37,248 nt of DNA from Gemelliphila palaticanis (GTDB lineage Bacteria; Bacillota; Bacilli; Staphylococcales; Gemellaceae), in NCBI GenBank assembly GCA_013415235.1, contig JACBYF010000014.1, positions 1-37,248 of the forward strand. Reading direction: 5' to 3'. Every line of letters starts with the position of its first letter. The stretch's first letter is position 1. Both the position numbers and the translations under genes were made by a program. A model generated the notes under the pieces. That model worked only from the letters and a program-made list of their open reading frames with translations, had not been told where the DNA came from and ran no database searches. Positions 1 to 8,525 of this stretch are shown piece after piece.

Positions 1-1106
1 TTTTCTCCTGCTACTCCTACTACTTTTATTTCTCTTTCGCCTTCGTATAATTCATCAGTTTTTTCTTCTAACTCTGTAAATGGTATTGATTCTATTCTTG
101 TTGATAGTTCTTCTACGAAATCTACAGACGGTTTTTCTTCTGTTGTTAAATTATCTGTTGGTTTTGTAGTTTCTTTTTTCTTCGTTCCTACTTTTACTAT
201 TTGGTTTATTGGAGATTTTGTTATTGAAGTTGATAGTTCTTCTACTTTTATAACTTCTCCATTAACAACATAATTTTTGTATATAGTTGTCTTTTCTCCA
301 TTTTCCCCTACTATTTTTACTTCTTTTTCTCCCTCATATAAGTCCGCAGTAGGTTCTTCTATCTCTACGAATGGTATTTCTTGAGATTTACTAACTATTT
401 CAGTTTTAGTTAAAGATTCTTCACTAGTATTTTTATCTATATTTAATTTTTCTTCAATTTTATTGTTTGACATTTCTAATTCTGGTTTGATTAATTCATA
501 TAATCTTCCATATTTAGTTGAATTATCTAGTATATCCTTAGATTTTATATATCCTACATATCTATAATTTGAAATGCTTATCTTTTCTAAATTTTCCCCT
601 GATATATAGCTACTTAACGATTTTGTTATAAGCTTTATTGTATTTTCTGCTTCTACACTATTAACTACTGATGTTCCTAATGTAGCTGATGTTAGTAATA
701 TTACACCCACTAAATATTTATTTTTATTTTTTCCTATTCTATATACAGCTAATAAACCTAATACTCCTAAAGCAGCTAAATAATTCTTACTACTATGACC
801 AGTATTAGGTAAAGTTTTTTCTTCTTTTACATATACCTCTATATATGTATCATTTGTTTCTGCTATTTCTTTAGAAATATCATCTCTTATAACTAGATTT
901 TTCTCTATATCTGTTAGTTCAGCTTCGTCTATTGCTAAATATTTTACCTTTATTTTTTCTTCACTCTTATTTTTTATTGTTTCTGCTGATTTTTCTTCTG
1001 CATTAACTATATCAACAGAAGCATAAAAAGTATTACATAAAAATACAGATGCTACTCCTAGTGTTAACTTCCTTATTGAAAATTTTTGTTTCTTTAAATA
1101 TTCCAT
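1..1106 (-). CDS. Surface protein N-terminus: YSIRK-type signal, N-terminal LPNTG, G5 domains (probable M26/IgA1-protease-like; partial)
   Basis: The frame is open from ATG at 1106-1104 to the window edge (368 residues seen). GGAGA at 1111-1115 gives the ribosome site. Residues 8-23 (KFSIRKLTLGVASVFL) form a YSIRK-type signal. LPNTG lies at residues 99-103, near the N-terminus, followed by a hydrophobic stretch (about 109-122), a basic RIGKNKNK cluster, a second hydrophobic segment (131-150) and a VEA-EN site that looks cleavable. Residues about 244-308 form a G5 domain ending IVKVGTK, and a second G5 begins near residue 341. In streptococcal zinc metalloproteases of family M26 (IgA1 protease, ZmpB), a sorting motif near the N-terminus, two membrane segments and then G5 domains is the known order; the zinc-binding catalytic part would lie outside the window. 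The architecture is seen; the protease activity is inferred. A G5-containing adhesin is the alternative. Confidence 0.75.
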   Translation of the reverse strand, partial: MEYLKKQKFSIRKLTLGVASVFLCNTFYASVDIVNAEEKSAETIKNKSEEKIKVKYLAIDEAELTDIEKNLVIRDDISKEIAETNDTYIEVYVKEEKTLPNTGHSSKNYLAALGVLGLLAVYRIGKNKNKYLVGVILLTSATLGTSVVNSVEAENTIKLITKSLSSYISGENLEKISISNYRYVGYIKSKDILDNSTKYGRLYELIKPELEMSNNKIEEKLNIDKNTSEESLTKTEIVSKSQEIPFVEIEEPTADLYEGEKEVKIVGENGEKTTIYKNYVVNGEVIKVEELSTSITKSPINQIVKVGTKKKETTKPTDNLTTEEKPSVDFVEELSTRIESIPFTELEEKTDELYEGEREIKVVGVAGE

Positions 1107-1294
1107 TATATCTCCAAACTATATTAAAAATTCTATTTAGATAAAATTATACCATAAATATAAGTATTCATTATAGCGTTTAGGCTTAACTAAACATAAA
1201 TTATTTTTTATTTTATGTTAATGTTTTCAAAAAAAATATACATATTAAATTTATATTTTAATACGTATATAAAAATTATATTAATTTTAAAATT

Positions 1295-1310
1295 TGTTTC
1301 ACGTAAAACA
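1295..1310. promoter_or_regulatory. parS: parS-like site 1
   Basis: TGTTTCACGTAAAACA differs at one position from the palindromic bacterial parS consensus TGTTTCACGTGAAACA, the ParB loading site. It lies just after the stop of the ArsR-type regulator gene, in the gap before the surface-protein gene. It is one of four such sites left of oriC. Confidence 0.65.
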
Positions 1311-1316
1311 TTTTGT

Positions 1317-2333
1317 TTATAAAAAATCTTTTTCTAATTTTTCTATTATATTTTTGATTTCTAATTGATTTATTGTATGTTCGTTGTTGTTCCCAAAAAC
1401 TAAAAATTTGCTATCTACCAATTTTTTTATGTGAAACGATACTCCTGCAGGCGTTATATTTAATTTTTCTGCTATTTCTTTATTTCTTAATTTATCTTGT
1501 GTTAAAAGTTTTAAAACATTGTATCTATTACCATCACTCAATAGTTGCATCTTTTCAAAAAATTCTTCTTCTCTATATTCGTTATCTATATTTAAAAGTT
1601 TTTCTGTTAGAGTGCTAAGTCCTAATACACTTTTTTCAGATGAAACATTAAAATATAGTAGAGCTACCGGCGGACTAAAAATAAACAAGTTGTTTTCAGT
1701 TTTTATGATATCTGCTATTAAATTTGTATCTATAAACTCTGTTCTTCTTAAAAATTTTTCTAGTTCAAAATTCTTCCTATAGTCATTTCTGATTTTTTTA
1801 CATTTATTATAAAAATCAGTATAAAAACTTTCTACATACTCATATATTTCTTTTGCTTCTAAAAGGGATTTTTCTATATTTAAAATACTTTTTGTAAATC
1901 CCCACTTTTGCTCACTAGTTATATTAATATTGTCAAAATAAATTATTAAATCTTCTTTTGTAATGTTATCTTTTTTTTCTAGTAGCCCTTCTTTTACCAT
2001 GTTTTCATACTCATTAAATTCTATCAACTTTTCTTCTTCTAAAGAAAGTACGTAGTCAAAAAAGGTAGTCATATTTTTTATTTTTTTTGTTTCTTTAAAA
2101 CTTTTAATATATATTTCCATTAAAACTTTGCTAAATATAAAATAATTGTTTTTTATTTTTTCTGCATAAGGTTCTAACTTCTCTTGAATAAATTTTATAT
2201 CTTCTGCGTAATCGACCATATACTTTAATTGTTCTTTTGTATAATTATCGTCCATTTCTGATTTTAAATAATGTGCTGGAACTATTAGCAATTCCATAAT
2301 TTTATTTTGCAATTCATTGTACAGTACCGTCAT
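1317..2333 (-). CDS. ArsR-type winged-helix transcriptional regulator
   Basis: This 338-residue protein has a C-terminal winged helix-turn-helix (about residues 262-325; LSDGNRYNVLKLL, then NKEIAEKLNITPAGVSFHIKKL), typical of ArsR/HTH_5 repressors. The roughly 250 N-terminal residues are charged, mostly helical-looking and not a domain I can name; they may sense a ligand. ArsR repressors are usually only about 100 aa, so this is a long-form relative. It starts 9 bp after the MFS gene and is very likely cotranscribed with it, which suggests it controls the transporter. Inverted repeats overlapping the promoter at 3643-3699 are the natural operator. The ligand is unknown. Confidence 0.75.
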   Translation of the reverse strand: MTVLYNELQNKIMELLIVPAHYLKSEMDDNYTKEQLKYMVDYAEDIKFIQEKLEPYAEKIKNNYFIFSKVLMEIYIKSFKETKKIKNMTTFFDYVLSLEEEKLIEFNEYENMVKEGLLEKKDNITKEDLIIYFDNINITSEQKWGFTKSILNIEKSLLEAKEIYEYVESFYTDFYNKCKKIRNDYRKNFELEKFLRRTEFIDTNLIADIIKTENNLFIFSPPVALLYFNVSSEKSVLGLSTLTEKLLNIDNEYREEEFFEKMQLLSDGNRYNVLKLLTQDKLRNKEIAEKLNITPAGVSFHIKKLVDSKFLVFGNNNEHTINQLEIKNIIEKLEKDFL

Positions 2334-2342
2334 ATTTTTCTC

Positions 2343-3608
2343 CTAACTATTATTTTTAATTTTATCATTTTTTGAGAAAAATTGCACTTTTATAATTAAT
2401 ATTAAATTTAATAAAACAAATATTAATATTATAACTTTTATATTTACAAATGTTATCGCCCAAGAAAAAATAAAACTAACTATTACCATTACTATTTGTG
2501 CACTTGTTCCTAAAAATCCAAAAACAGTGCCAATAATATTAGGGTTTACATTATTTTGAATTAATGCAGATAATTTAGGGTTTATAAGACTTACTATTAT
2601 TGCTATTAGTCCTATAAATATTAATGATAAATATATTTTGTGAAAATATAAACTAACAAATATTGCTAACGACACTACTAAAACTGTAATTAACAAAGGC
2701 ATTATTTCGAATTTTTCAGAATATTTTATAGCAACAATACTGCCAAAAATTGAAGATATTGATAAAACTATAGGAAATGTTGCTATAGTTGTTTGGCTAT
2801 TTATTATAATAAAATCACTATGCTTACTTATTAATAAAATAAAAATAGGATTAATCACAAACAAAATTGCGTTAATAAATGGTATTACTAACATTGCTGA
2901 AATTACTTCAGGAAAACTTTTTATCTCTTCTAAAACTATTTTAAAATTATTTTTAAATTCTTTAAGCATATTTCTATTAAAAATAACATTATCTTTTAAA
3001 CTTTTTTCTTCATCTTTATAAATATTTTTTAACGGTTTATATATTGTTAAAAATATCAGCAATGCAATTATAAAAGTAGCTGAATTTATATAAGCTATCA
3101 TACTATAAGACAATATTCCTATTAATAAAATTCCAAAAACTCTAGCTATTATATTTATAGTACTAACTATCGAACTTTTAAAAGCTATAGATTTTTCTCT
3201 AAGTTCATTAGGTACTACTTTTAAAGATATTGGCAAAAATAAACTAGACTCATATTGCCCTATAATATCTGATAAAAAATTTATTACTGCTGCGACAATA
3301 ACAATCCACAAAGCAGGGGAGTAACCCATTAAAAACCCTATAATCATATATAAAAAAGAACTAATTACTAACGTTAATGCTATTTTGTTCACTCTATTAA
3401 TTGATTTATCGGCAAAATATCCTAAAAAAATCGCAAATATCCCTGGTAATGTCTCTGATATAGTTAATATTGCAACTCCATATTCAGGACTTTCTAAAAA
3501 CACTACATAATTTACTAGTGCCAAATAGAACATAATATCGCCTATATTAGAAATAATATCCGAAGTTAAAGAAGTAATATATAGTCTATTTTTTAATAAT
3601 TCTTTCAT
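2343..3608 (-). CDS. Major facilitator superfamily transporter, probable drug/metabolite exporter
   Basis: The 421-residue protein is almost entirely hydrophobic, with about 12 membrane-spanning stretches and a central charged loop (roughly residues 190-225), the 6+6 layout of MFS permeases. The DKSINRVNK segment after the second helix fits the loop 2-3 signature. AGGAGG at about 3611-3616 precedes the ATG. It is the first gene of a two-gene operon with a long ArsR-type regulator, an arrangement common for inducible efflux pumps. No substrate can be read from the sequence. The divergent ferrochelatase raises the possibility of a tetrapyrrole link, but that is speculation. Confidence 0.8.
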   Translation of the reverse strand: MKELLKNRLYITSLTSDIISNIGDIMFYLALVNYVVFLESPEYGVAILTISETLPGIFAIFLGYFADKSINRVNKIALTLVISSFLYMIIGFLMGYSPALWIVIVAAVINFLSDIIGQYESSLFLPISLKVVPNELREKSIAFKSSIVSTINIIARVFGILLIGILSYSMIAYINSATFIIALLIFLTIYKPLKNIYKDEEKSLKDNVIFNRNMLKEFKNNFKIVLEEIKSFPEVISAMLVIPFINAILFVINPIFILLISKHSDFIIINSQTTIATFPIVLSISSIFGSIVAIKYSEKFEIMPLLITVLVVSLAIFVSLYFHKIYLSLIFIGLIAIIVSLINPKLSALIQNNVNPNIIGTVFGFLGTSAQIVMVIVSFIFSWAITFVNIKVIILIFVLLNLILIIKVQFFSKNDKIKNNS

Positions 3609-3642
3609 AGAAACCTCCTTTTTTTGTTTTTGTTTAATTTTA

Positions 3643-3699
3643 GTTAAGTAAATATTTAACTAAAATATATCATTTATTTCCAGTTAAGTCAATACTTAA
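3643..3699 (-). promoter_or_regulatory. Promoter and two inverted repeats upstream of the MFS-ArsR operon
   Basis: On the minus strand TTGACT (3692-3687) and TATATT (3669-3664) are 17 bp apart, a good sigma-A promoter. The -35 lies inside a perfect inverted repeat, TTAAGT-CAAT-ACTTAA (3684-3699). A second imperfect repeat, GTTAAGTAAATATTTAAC (3643-3660), lies just downstream of the -10. Both share GTTAAGT. This is the expected geometry of a repressor operator and probably binds the operon's own ArsR-type regulator. Confidence 0.6.
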
Positions 3700-3792
3700 T
3701 TTTATTTCAGTGAAAATTTTAATCTATAGATATTTAAAATATTTATGAAAACGTGTATAATTATATAAAATAAAATAGTTGGGAGATTTTTT

Positions 3793-4860
3793 ATGAGAAC
3801 AGCAATTTTAGTTATGACTTATGGCAGTCCTGAAGAGTACACATTTGAGGGTATTGCCGAATTTTTCACGAATATTCGTAGAGGGAGACGTCCTAGTGAT
3901 GATGAGATTTCTCATTTGTTAAGTAATTACTTAAAAATAGATGGGTCTCCTCTGCAAGAAATAACAAAAAAAGAAGTTGATTTATTAAGAGAACGTCTTG
4001 GAGATACATACGAAATTTATTTTGCTAATAAATTTTCTAGACCATTTATTCCTGATGTTATAAATAAAATGGAGCAAGATGGTATTACGGACTGTATTTG
4101 TCTAATTTTAGAGCCTCAATATTCTATTTATTCGGTTATGGGGTATGAAAAATTTTTAACAAGTTCAAAAATAAAATTTAATCTAATAAAAGAATGGTAC
4201 TTAAACGAACACTTAATTAATTTTTGGGTTGAAGAAATCAACAAAATCATTAATCGTATCGATAATCAAAGTTACAAAGTTATTTTTACTGCCCATAGCG
4301 TTCCAGAAATAGCAAAAGAATATGGGGATCCTTATATCGAACAAGTTGAAAATATGGTTAAATTATTGGCTAAAAAGCTAAACTTACTGCCAGAAAACTT
4401 CACAAATGCTTGGCAAAGTGAGAGCGATATTGGTATGCCTTGGATAAAACCTGACGTTTTAGAATATTTAAGAGCACAAGATAACCATCCAGAAAATTAT
4501 ATTTTTGCTCCGATAAGTTTTATAAGTGATCATATTGAAACTTTATTTGATAACGATATTGAATGTAAAGAAATTTGTAAGGAGATAGGGGTTAATTATC
4601 ACAGACCACCAATGCCAAACTATGATTCTAGACTGATTGATGCACTAGTTTCTACAATTGAAGAAAATAAAAACAACGAATTTGTTTACCTAGATGGAGA
4701 AACTGGTACTTTTAACGAAATGGAATCACCTAGTAAAAAAGATGATTTAAAAATGCCGGCTTTTGTTAAAAAATTAATAGCAAAAAAAGGAAAAGAAAAT
4801 GTTAAAATGCCAGAACATATTAGAAAAATGTTAATAAAAGCAGGAAAAATAAAAGAATAA
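3793..4860 (+). CDS. hemH: Ferrochelatase (HemH/CpfC type) with C-terminal extension
   Basis: The 355-residue protein matches the ferrochelatase family over its first ~310 residues. It inserts ferrous iron into a porphyrin; in Firmicutes the substrate is coproporphyrin III. Seen motifs: MTYGSPE at the N-terminus, FTAHSVPE with the conserved metal-site His168, WQSESD, and [13 protein letters not shown] with His247 and Glu249, the conserved acidic partner. The family is usually about 310 aa; here a Lys-rich tail of roughly 45 residues is added, with two similar units ([15 protein letters not shown] and [15 protein letters not shown]). No other heme gene is in the window. TATAAT at 3756-3761 and GGGAG at 3781-3785 precede the ATG. 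Function is secure from motifs; the tail's role is unknown. Confidence 0.92.
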   Translation: MRTAILVMTYGSPEEYTFEGIAEFFTNIRRGRRPSDDEISHLLSNYLKIDGSPLQEITKKEVDLLRERLGDTYEIYFANKFSRPFIPDVINKMEQDGITDCICLILEPQYSIYSVMGYEKFLTSSKIKFNLIKEWYLNEHLINFWVEEINKIINRIDNQSYKVIFTAHSVPEIAKEYGDPYIEQVENMVKLLAKKLNLLPENFTNAWQSESDIGMPWIKPDVLEYLRAQDNHPENYIFAPISFISDHIETLFDNDIECKEICKEIGVNYHRPPMPNYDSRLIDALVSTIEENKNNEFVYLDGETGTFNEMESPSKKDDLKMPAFVKKLIAKKGKENVKMPEHIRKMLIKAGKIKE

Positions 4861-4897
4861 TTTCCTAGGAAATATTTTAAAAGGGTGATATTTAAGT

Positions 4898-5251
4898 ATG
4901 GTAGAAAAACTAAGAAAATTAGGAAGAAAAAGTTATTTTTTTAATGCTATATTAATAGGGGGGATTGGTTTTATTTTTGACACTATTTTTTACAATTACA
5001 ACCCTATATTAATTATGTTGTGTGCTATTCCTATAGTTATCATGTATTTGTTTTTATTAGGACTTATTCCTAATAAATGTATAAGGATTCTATTGTATTC
5101 TTTAAATTTATTAATTTTAGGATTTTTACTTCACTATTTTGCCATACTGGGTATTTTACAAAAAATAGCATTAATTGTTATTTTAATTATAAATTTAATA
5201 GTATCTATCGCTATTTATAAAAATACATTTTTGTTTATTTCTACTAAATAA
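4898..5251 (+). CDS. Small four-helix membrane protein of unknown function
   Basis: This 117-residue protein has a basic N-terminus (VEKLRKLGRKSYF) followed by about four hydrophobic spans. I do not recognise a family. It starts 37 bp after hemH, has a ribosome site (AAAGGGTGAT at about 4880-4889) and precedes a strong terminator, so it is probably cotranscribed with hemH. A link to heme handling is only a guess from position. Confidence 0.6.
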   Translation: MVEKLRKLGRKSYFFNAILIGGIGFIFDTIFYNYNPILIMLCAIPIVIMYLFLLGLIPNKCIRILLYSLNLLILGFLLHYFAILGILQKIALIVILIINLIVSIAIYKNTFLFISTK

Positions 5252-5260
5252 TTTATTATA

Positions 5261-5298
5261 AAACCTGTAGGGATTTTACTCTCTACAGGTTTATTTTA
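5261..5298 (+). terminator. Rho-independent terminator after the hemH operon
   Basis: AAACCTGTAGGGA (5261-5273) pairs with TCTCTACAGGTTT (5280-5292), with one G-U pair and a 6-nt loop, followed by a T-rich run. It closes the hemH-membrane protein unit. The rest of the gap to 5437 shows no gene. Confidence 0.85.
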
Positions 5299-5437
5299 TA
5301 AGATATGAGATTTTTATTTTAATACAAACAAAAATTAATTAACATATTATTTTAAAACTAATATTTGTACATGTATTTTTACCTTTGAAAAACTAATGTT
5401 ATTTTATCGTTGTAATAATACAGTTTTTTGTCTTTTT

Positions 5438-5453
5438 TGTTTCACATGAAACT
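5438..5453. promoter_or_regulatory. parS: parS-like site 2
   Basis: TGTTTCACATGAAACT differs at two positions from the parS consensus and keeps both GTTTCAC/GAAAC arms. It lies immediately after the fabK stop codon. Confidence 0.5.
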
Positions 5454-5455
5454 TT

Positions 5456-6388
5456 TTACATTTTTGGTAGTTTTGTTATTATTTCATTATACTCGTTAAA
5501 TATATTTTCTACTATTTCTTTTACAGGTTTTACTTCTTTTATTAAGCCTGATATTTGGCCTGCTAGAACAATTCCTTCTTCTAAATTGTTATTTATTATA
5601 GAATTTATAAAACCTTTTGTTTTTAAAGAATCTAATAGTTCTTTGTCTGCATTATTCTTTTCTAATTCAGCATATTTTAATAAATAATCATTTTTTATAG
5701 CTCTAAAAGGAACTCCTATATTTCTACTTGATACTACTGTTGATGTATCACTAGCTTCTACTAATACTCGTTTAAAATCATCAGGCACTAAACATTCTTC
5801 TGATGCTAAAAATACTGTACCTAATTGTATTCCTTTTGCACCTAAAGAAAATGCAGCAGCTAATCCTCTTCCATCTGCAATCCCTCCTGCTGCTACCACG
5901 GGTATATTTACAGCATCAACAATCTGTGGAACTAAGGTTATAGTTGTAGTTTCTCCCACATGACCTCCAGACTCTGTACCTTCTGCAACTAAAATATCGA
6001 CACCTAACTCTTCCATTTTTTTAGCAACTTTTACATTAGGAATTACAGCAATTACTTTTATATTATTTTCTTTTAATTTGGGCATATACGGTTTTGGAGT
6101 TCCTGCACCCGTAGAAACTATTTTTACACCTTCTTCTGCAATAACATCTATTAATTCATCTATATTTTTATTCATAAGCATAAGATTAACTGCAAAAGGT
6201 TTATCTGTTAATTGTTTTGTTTTTTGAATTTCTTCTCGTAATTCTTCTTTACTTAATCCTGATGAAGCTAGTATTCCTAATGCTCCTGCATTTGAGACAG
6301 CTGAAACTAATTTATGATTAGCTATCATTGTCATTCCACCTTGAAATAGGGGATATTTTATGTTTAATATTTCTTGAATTGATTTCAT
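5456..6388 (-). CDS. fabK: Enoyl-[acyl-carrier-protein] reductase II (FabK-type flavoenzyme)
   Basis: The 310-residue protein is a TIM-barrel FMN enzyme of the FabK/nitronate monooxygenase superfamily. FabK reduces trans-2-enoyl-ACP with NAD(P)H in the last step of each fatty-acid elongation cycle. Visible motifs are YPLFQGGMTMIA at the start, TGAGTP near residue 95, the ESGGHVGE segment with the His143 that FabK proteins use, and AAGGIADGRG binding the FMN phosphate. Similarity to streptococcal FabK runs along the whole protein. It stands alone rather than in a fab cluster. The upstream promoter carries a palindrome over its -35. Nitronate monooxygenase is the main alternative. Confidence 0.85.
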   Translation of the reverse strand: MKSIQEILNIKYPLFQGGMTMIANHKLVSAVSNAGALGILASSGLSKEELREEIQKTKQLTDKPFAVNLMLMNKNIDELIDVIAEEGVKIVSTGAGTPKPYMPKLKENNIKVIAVIPNVKVAKKMEELGVDILVAEGTESGGHVGETTTITLVPQIVDAVNIPVVAAGGIADGRGLAAAFSLGAKGIQLGTVFLASEECLVPDDFKRVLVEASDTSTVVSSRNIGVPFRAIKNDYLLKYAELEKNNADKELLDSLKTKGFINSIINNNLEEGIVLAGQISGLIKEVKPVKEIVENIFNEYNEIITKLPKM

Positions 6389-6422
6389 ATTTTACTCCTT
6401 TTTTACTATGTTTTATTATTAT

Positions 6423-6453
6423 ATTATAACAGTTATTTTATTTGAATTCAAAT
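6423..6453 (-). promoter_or_regulatory. fabK promoter with palindrome ATTTGAATTCAAAT
   Basis: On the minus strand TTGAAT (6451-6446) and TATAAT (6428-6423) are 17 bp apart. The perfect 14-bp palindrome ATTTGAATTCAAAT (6440-6453) covers the -35. Streptococcal FabT (MarR family) binds TTTGA-N-TCAAA-type palindromes at fatty-acid genes, so a FabT-like operator is plausible; no regulator gene for it is in the window. Confidence 0.6.
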
Positions 6454-6464
6454 TTTATAAATTG

Positions 6465-6513
6465 AAAAATCTAAACATATAACTACATAATTTTAGTTTA
6501 TGTTTAGATTTTT
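6465..6513 (-). terminator. Terminator after the BceAB-type operon
   Basis: AAAAATCTAAACATA (6465-6479) and TATGTTTAGATTTTT (6499-6513) are perfect inverted repeats. They lie directly after the permease stop on the minus strand, where the stem ends in a T run. Confidence 0.8.
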
Positions 6514-6518
6514 TTTTG

Positions 6519-8525
6519 TTATTTACTTATGATATTATAATAAACTACCGATGTTAATTTGTAAATTATAAAGTAGAATATACTAAATAATAGTGCTGTT
6601 ATTAACATTGCATATAAAAATATTATAGTATTTGATAGTTGGAATATTTTTAATACTTTTTCTATAAAAGGATATGCAACTGTAACGTGAATAAGTGCTA
6701 CGATTAATGGTGAAAAGAAAACTATTAAAACTTGTGATTTTATAGACTGTTTTATTTCGTTTTTCTCTAATCCTACTTTTTGCATAATAGTAAATTTGTC
6801 TTTATCGTCGTATCCTTCAGTTATTTGTTTGTAGTACATTATCATTACTTGTGATACTGTAAATACTAAACTTATAAAAATACCGATAAACATTAAACTA
6901 GCGTAAACATTTTTTACGTCTTTTTCTCCGTTTATTTTAGACTGCAGATCAAATATTTCGCTATTTTCATCACTTTTTGTTAATTCTGTTAATTTATTTT
7001 CTACATCTTTTATTAATTTATCAACGTCATCTTTAGCATTATTTTTTAAATCAAATGCATAAAATGTTTTTAATATGTTTGAAGAATAGTAATTCTTACT
7101 TTCTTCTGGAACTGTATTTATTATTTTATTAGCAATACTTTGTAACTCTTTTTTATCTTTTACTACAACATAATAAGTGTCTGTTATATTTTGCTCTGCA
7201 CTTGCTATATTTTCTATTTTTAAAATTTCTTTTTTTATTTTGTATTCATCATTTTGAATTTTAAATGTATTTGTATCAACATTACCTTTAGAACTTTTTA
7301 TTAATATCTCATTATTATCAAGTTCTTCATTCAAATTGTTATTTTTGTTATATTCATCCAAAGAAATAACTATCAAACTAGCTACACTTGCATTATTAAA
7401 ATCTGCCGACTCTATTGCTATACCATCTTTTTCTTTTATTCCTACTGCTGTAAGGAATGTATAATTTAATACATTTTTTTTACTATTATCTGTTTCTTTT
7501 AAATAGTCGTTAGTCACTTTTTCTATAACATTTGCACTTTCATAATTTGCTCTATATGCACTTATTTGAACATCTCTAGGAAAATTATTTTTTACAAAGT
7601 CTTCTGTTCCGTAATATAAACTAACTGTAGATCCTAATGTTACAAGAGACATCGTAGATAGAATACAAATACTCGCTAGTCCTACTGCATTTTTTTTCAT
7701 TCTATAAAGCATACTAGATACACTTATGAAATTTTTTGTTTTGTAATAATAATTTTTGTTGTTTTTTAATATTTTAAGAACAAATATACTTATTGCTATA
7801 AATAATAAATATGTTCCTATTATTACTGCTACTACTGCATAGAAGAAATTCATTAAAGCTGCTATTGGAGTTTTTATTACCAACGCTGTATAATATCCAT
7901 ATCCTATTAAAGTTAATCCAATCAAAGATAGTAACCAACGTGATTTTGGTTCTTTTTCTCCAACTTTATCTTCTTTTAATAAACTTATTACATTCAATCT
8001 ATATATTTTAAAAAGTGTACTTAATAATATTAAGAAATATACTACTCCAAAAAATATTGATGTTATTGTTATTGCTGTTACTGAAATATTAAAACCTAGC
8101 TTAACTTCTCCTCCTGCTAATTTTACTAGGAACAGATAAGCTAATTTATCAAAAATGATACCAAATAATATTCCAAAAATAGTTGTAATTAAATATATAA
8201 TAAAAGTTTCTAAAAATACGACTCTCATTATATGACGTTTAGTCATTCCTAAAACTGCATAAAGTCCCAACTCTTTAATTCTTTTCTTTATTAAAAAACT
8301 ATAAGTATAAAATAGAAATATTATTATTAATATTGCCATAACATACATTCCATACATTAGCATCTGCTTTGTTGCTGTTGAGGTAAGAGTATTATTATTT
8401 CGCAAAGATGCCATAATATAAAAAACTATCGTTATAAATATTGATGATACTATGTAAGGAAAAGTCATCTTTTTATTATTTTTTACGTTATTAATTGCTA
8501 ATTTGCTATAAAAGAAATTACTCAT
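6519..8525 (-). CDS. BceB-type ABC transporter permease (peptide-antibiotic detoxification)
   Basis: The 668-residue permease has the BceB/VraG layout: one N-terminal helix (about residues 18-40), a group of FtsX-type helices through about residue 300, a long extracytoplasmic region (about 305-535) and three final helices. The sequence KKRIKELGLYAVLGMTKRHIMR just after helix 2 is typical of FtsX/MacB-like permeases. Such permeases, with a BceA ATPase, protect the lipid II cycle from bacitracin, lantibiotics or defensins and also signal to a BceS kinase through the large outer domain. The gene overlaps bceA by 8 bp (ATGAGTAA), so the two are translationally coupled. Peptide specificity cannot be read. 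Confidence 0.88.
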   Translation of the reverse strand: MSNFFYSKLAINNVKNNKKMTFPYIVSSIFITIVFYIMASLRNNNTLTSTATKQMLMYGMYVMAILIIIFLFYTYSFLIKKRIKELGLYAVLGMTKRHIMRVVFLETFIIYLITTIFGILFGIIFDKLAYLFLVKLAGGEVKLGFNISVTAITITSIFFGVVYFLILLSTLFKIYRLNVISLLKEDKVGEKEPKSRWLLSLIGLTLIGYGYYTALVIKTPIAALMNFFYAVVAVIIGTYLLFIAISIFVLKILKNNKNYYYKTKNFISVSSMLYRMKKNAVGLASICILSTMSLVTLGSTVSLYYGTEDFVKNNFPRDVQISAYRANYESANVIEKVTNDYLKETDNSKKNVLNYTFLTAVGIKEKDGIAIESADFNNASVASLIVISLDEYNKNNNLNEELDNNEILIKSSKGNVDTNTFKIQNDEYKIKKEILKIENIASAEQNITDTYYVVVKDKKELQSIANKIINTVPEESKNYYSSNILKTFYAFDLKNNAKDDVDKLIKDVENKLTELTKSDENSEIFDLQSKINGEKDVKNVYASLMFIGIFISLVFTVSQVMIMYYKQITEGYDDKDKFTIMQKVGLEKNEIKQSIKSQVLIVFFSPLIVALIHVTVAYPFIEKVLKIFQLSNTIIFLYAMLITALLFSIFYFIIYKLTSVVYYNIISK

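Noticed and set aside
1424..1440. Fifth parS-like sequence (TATGTGAAACGA)
   Set aside because: Only one half-site matches and it lies inside the regulator's helix-turn-helix coding sequence.
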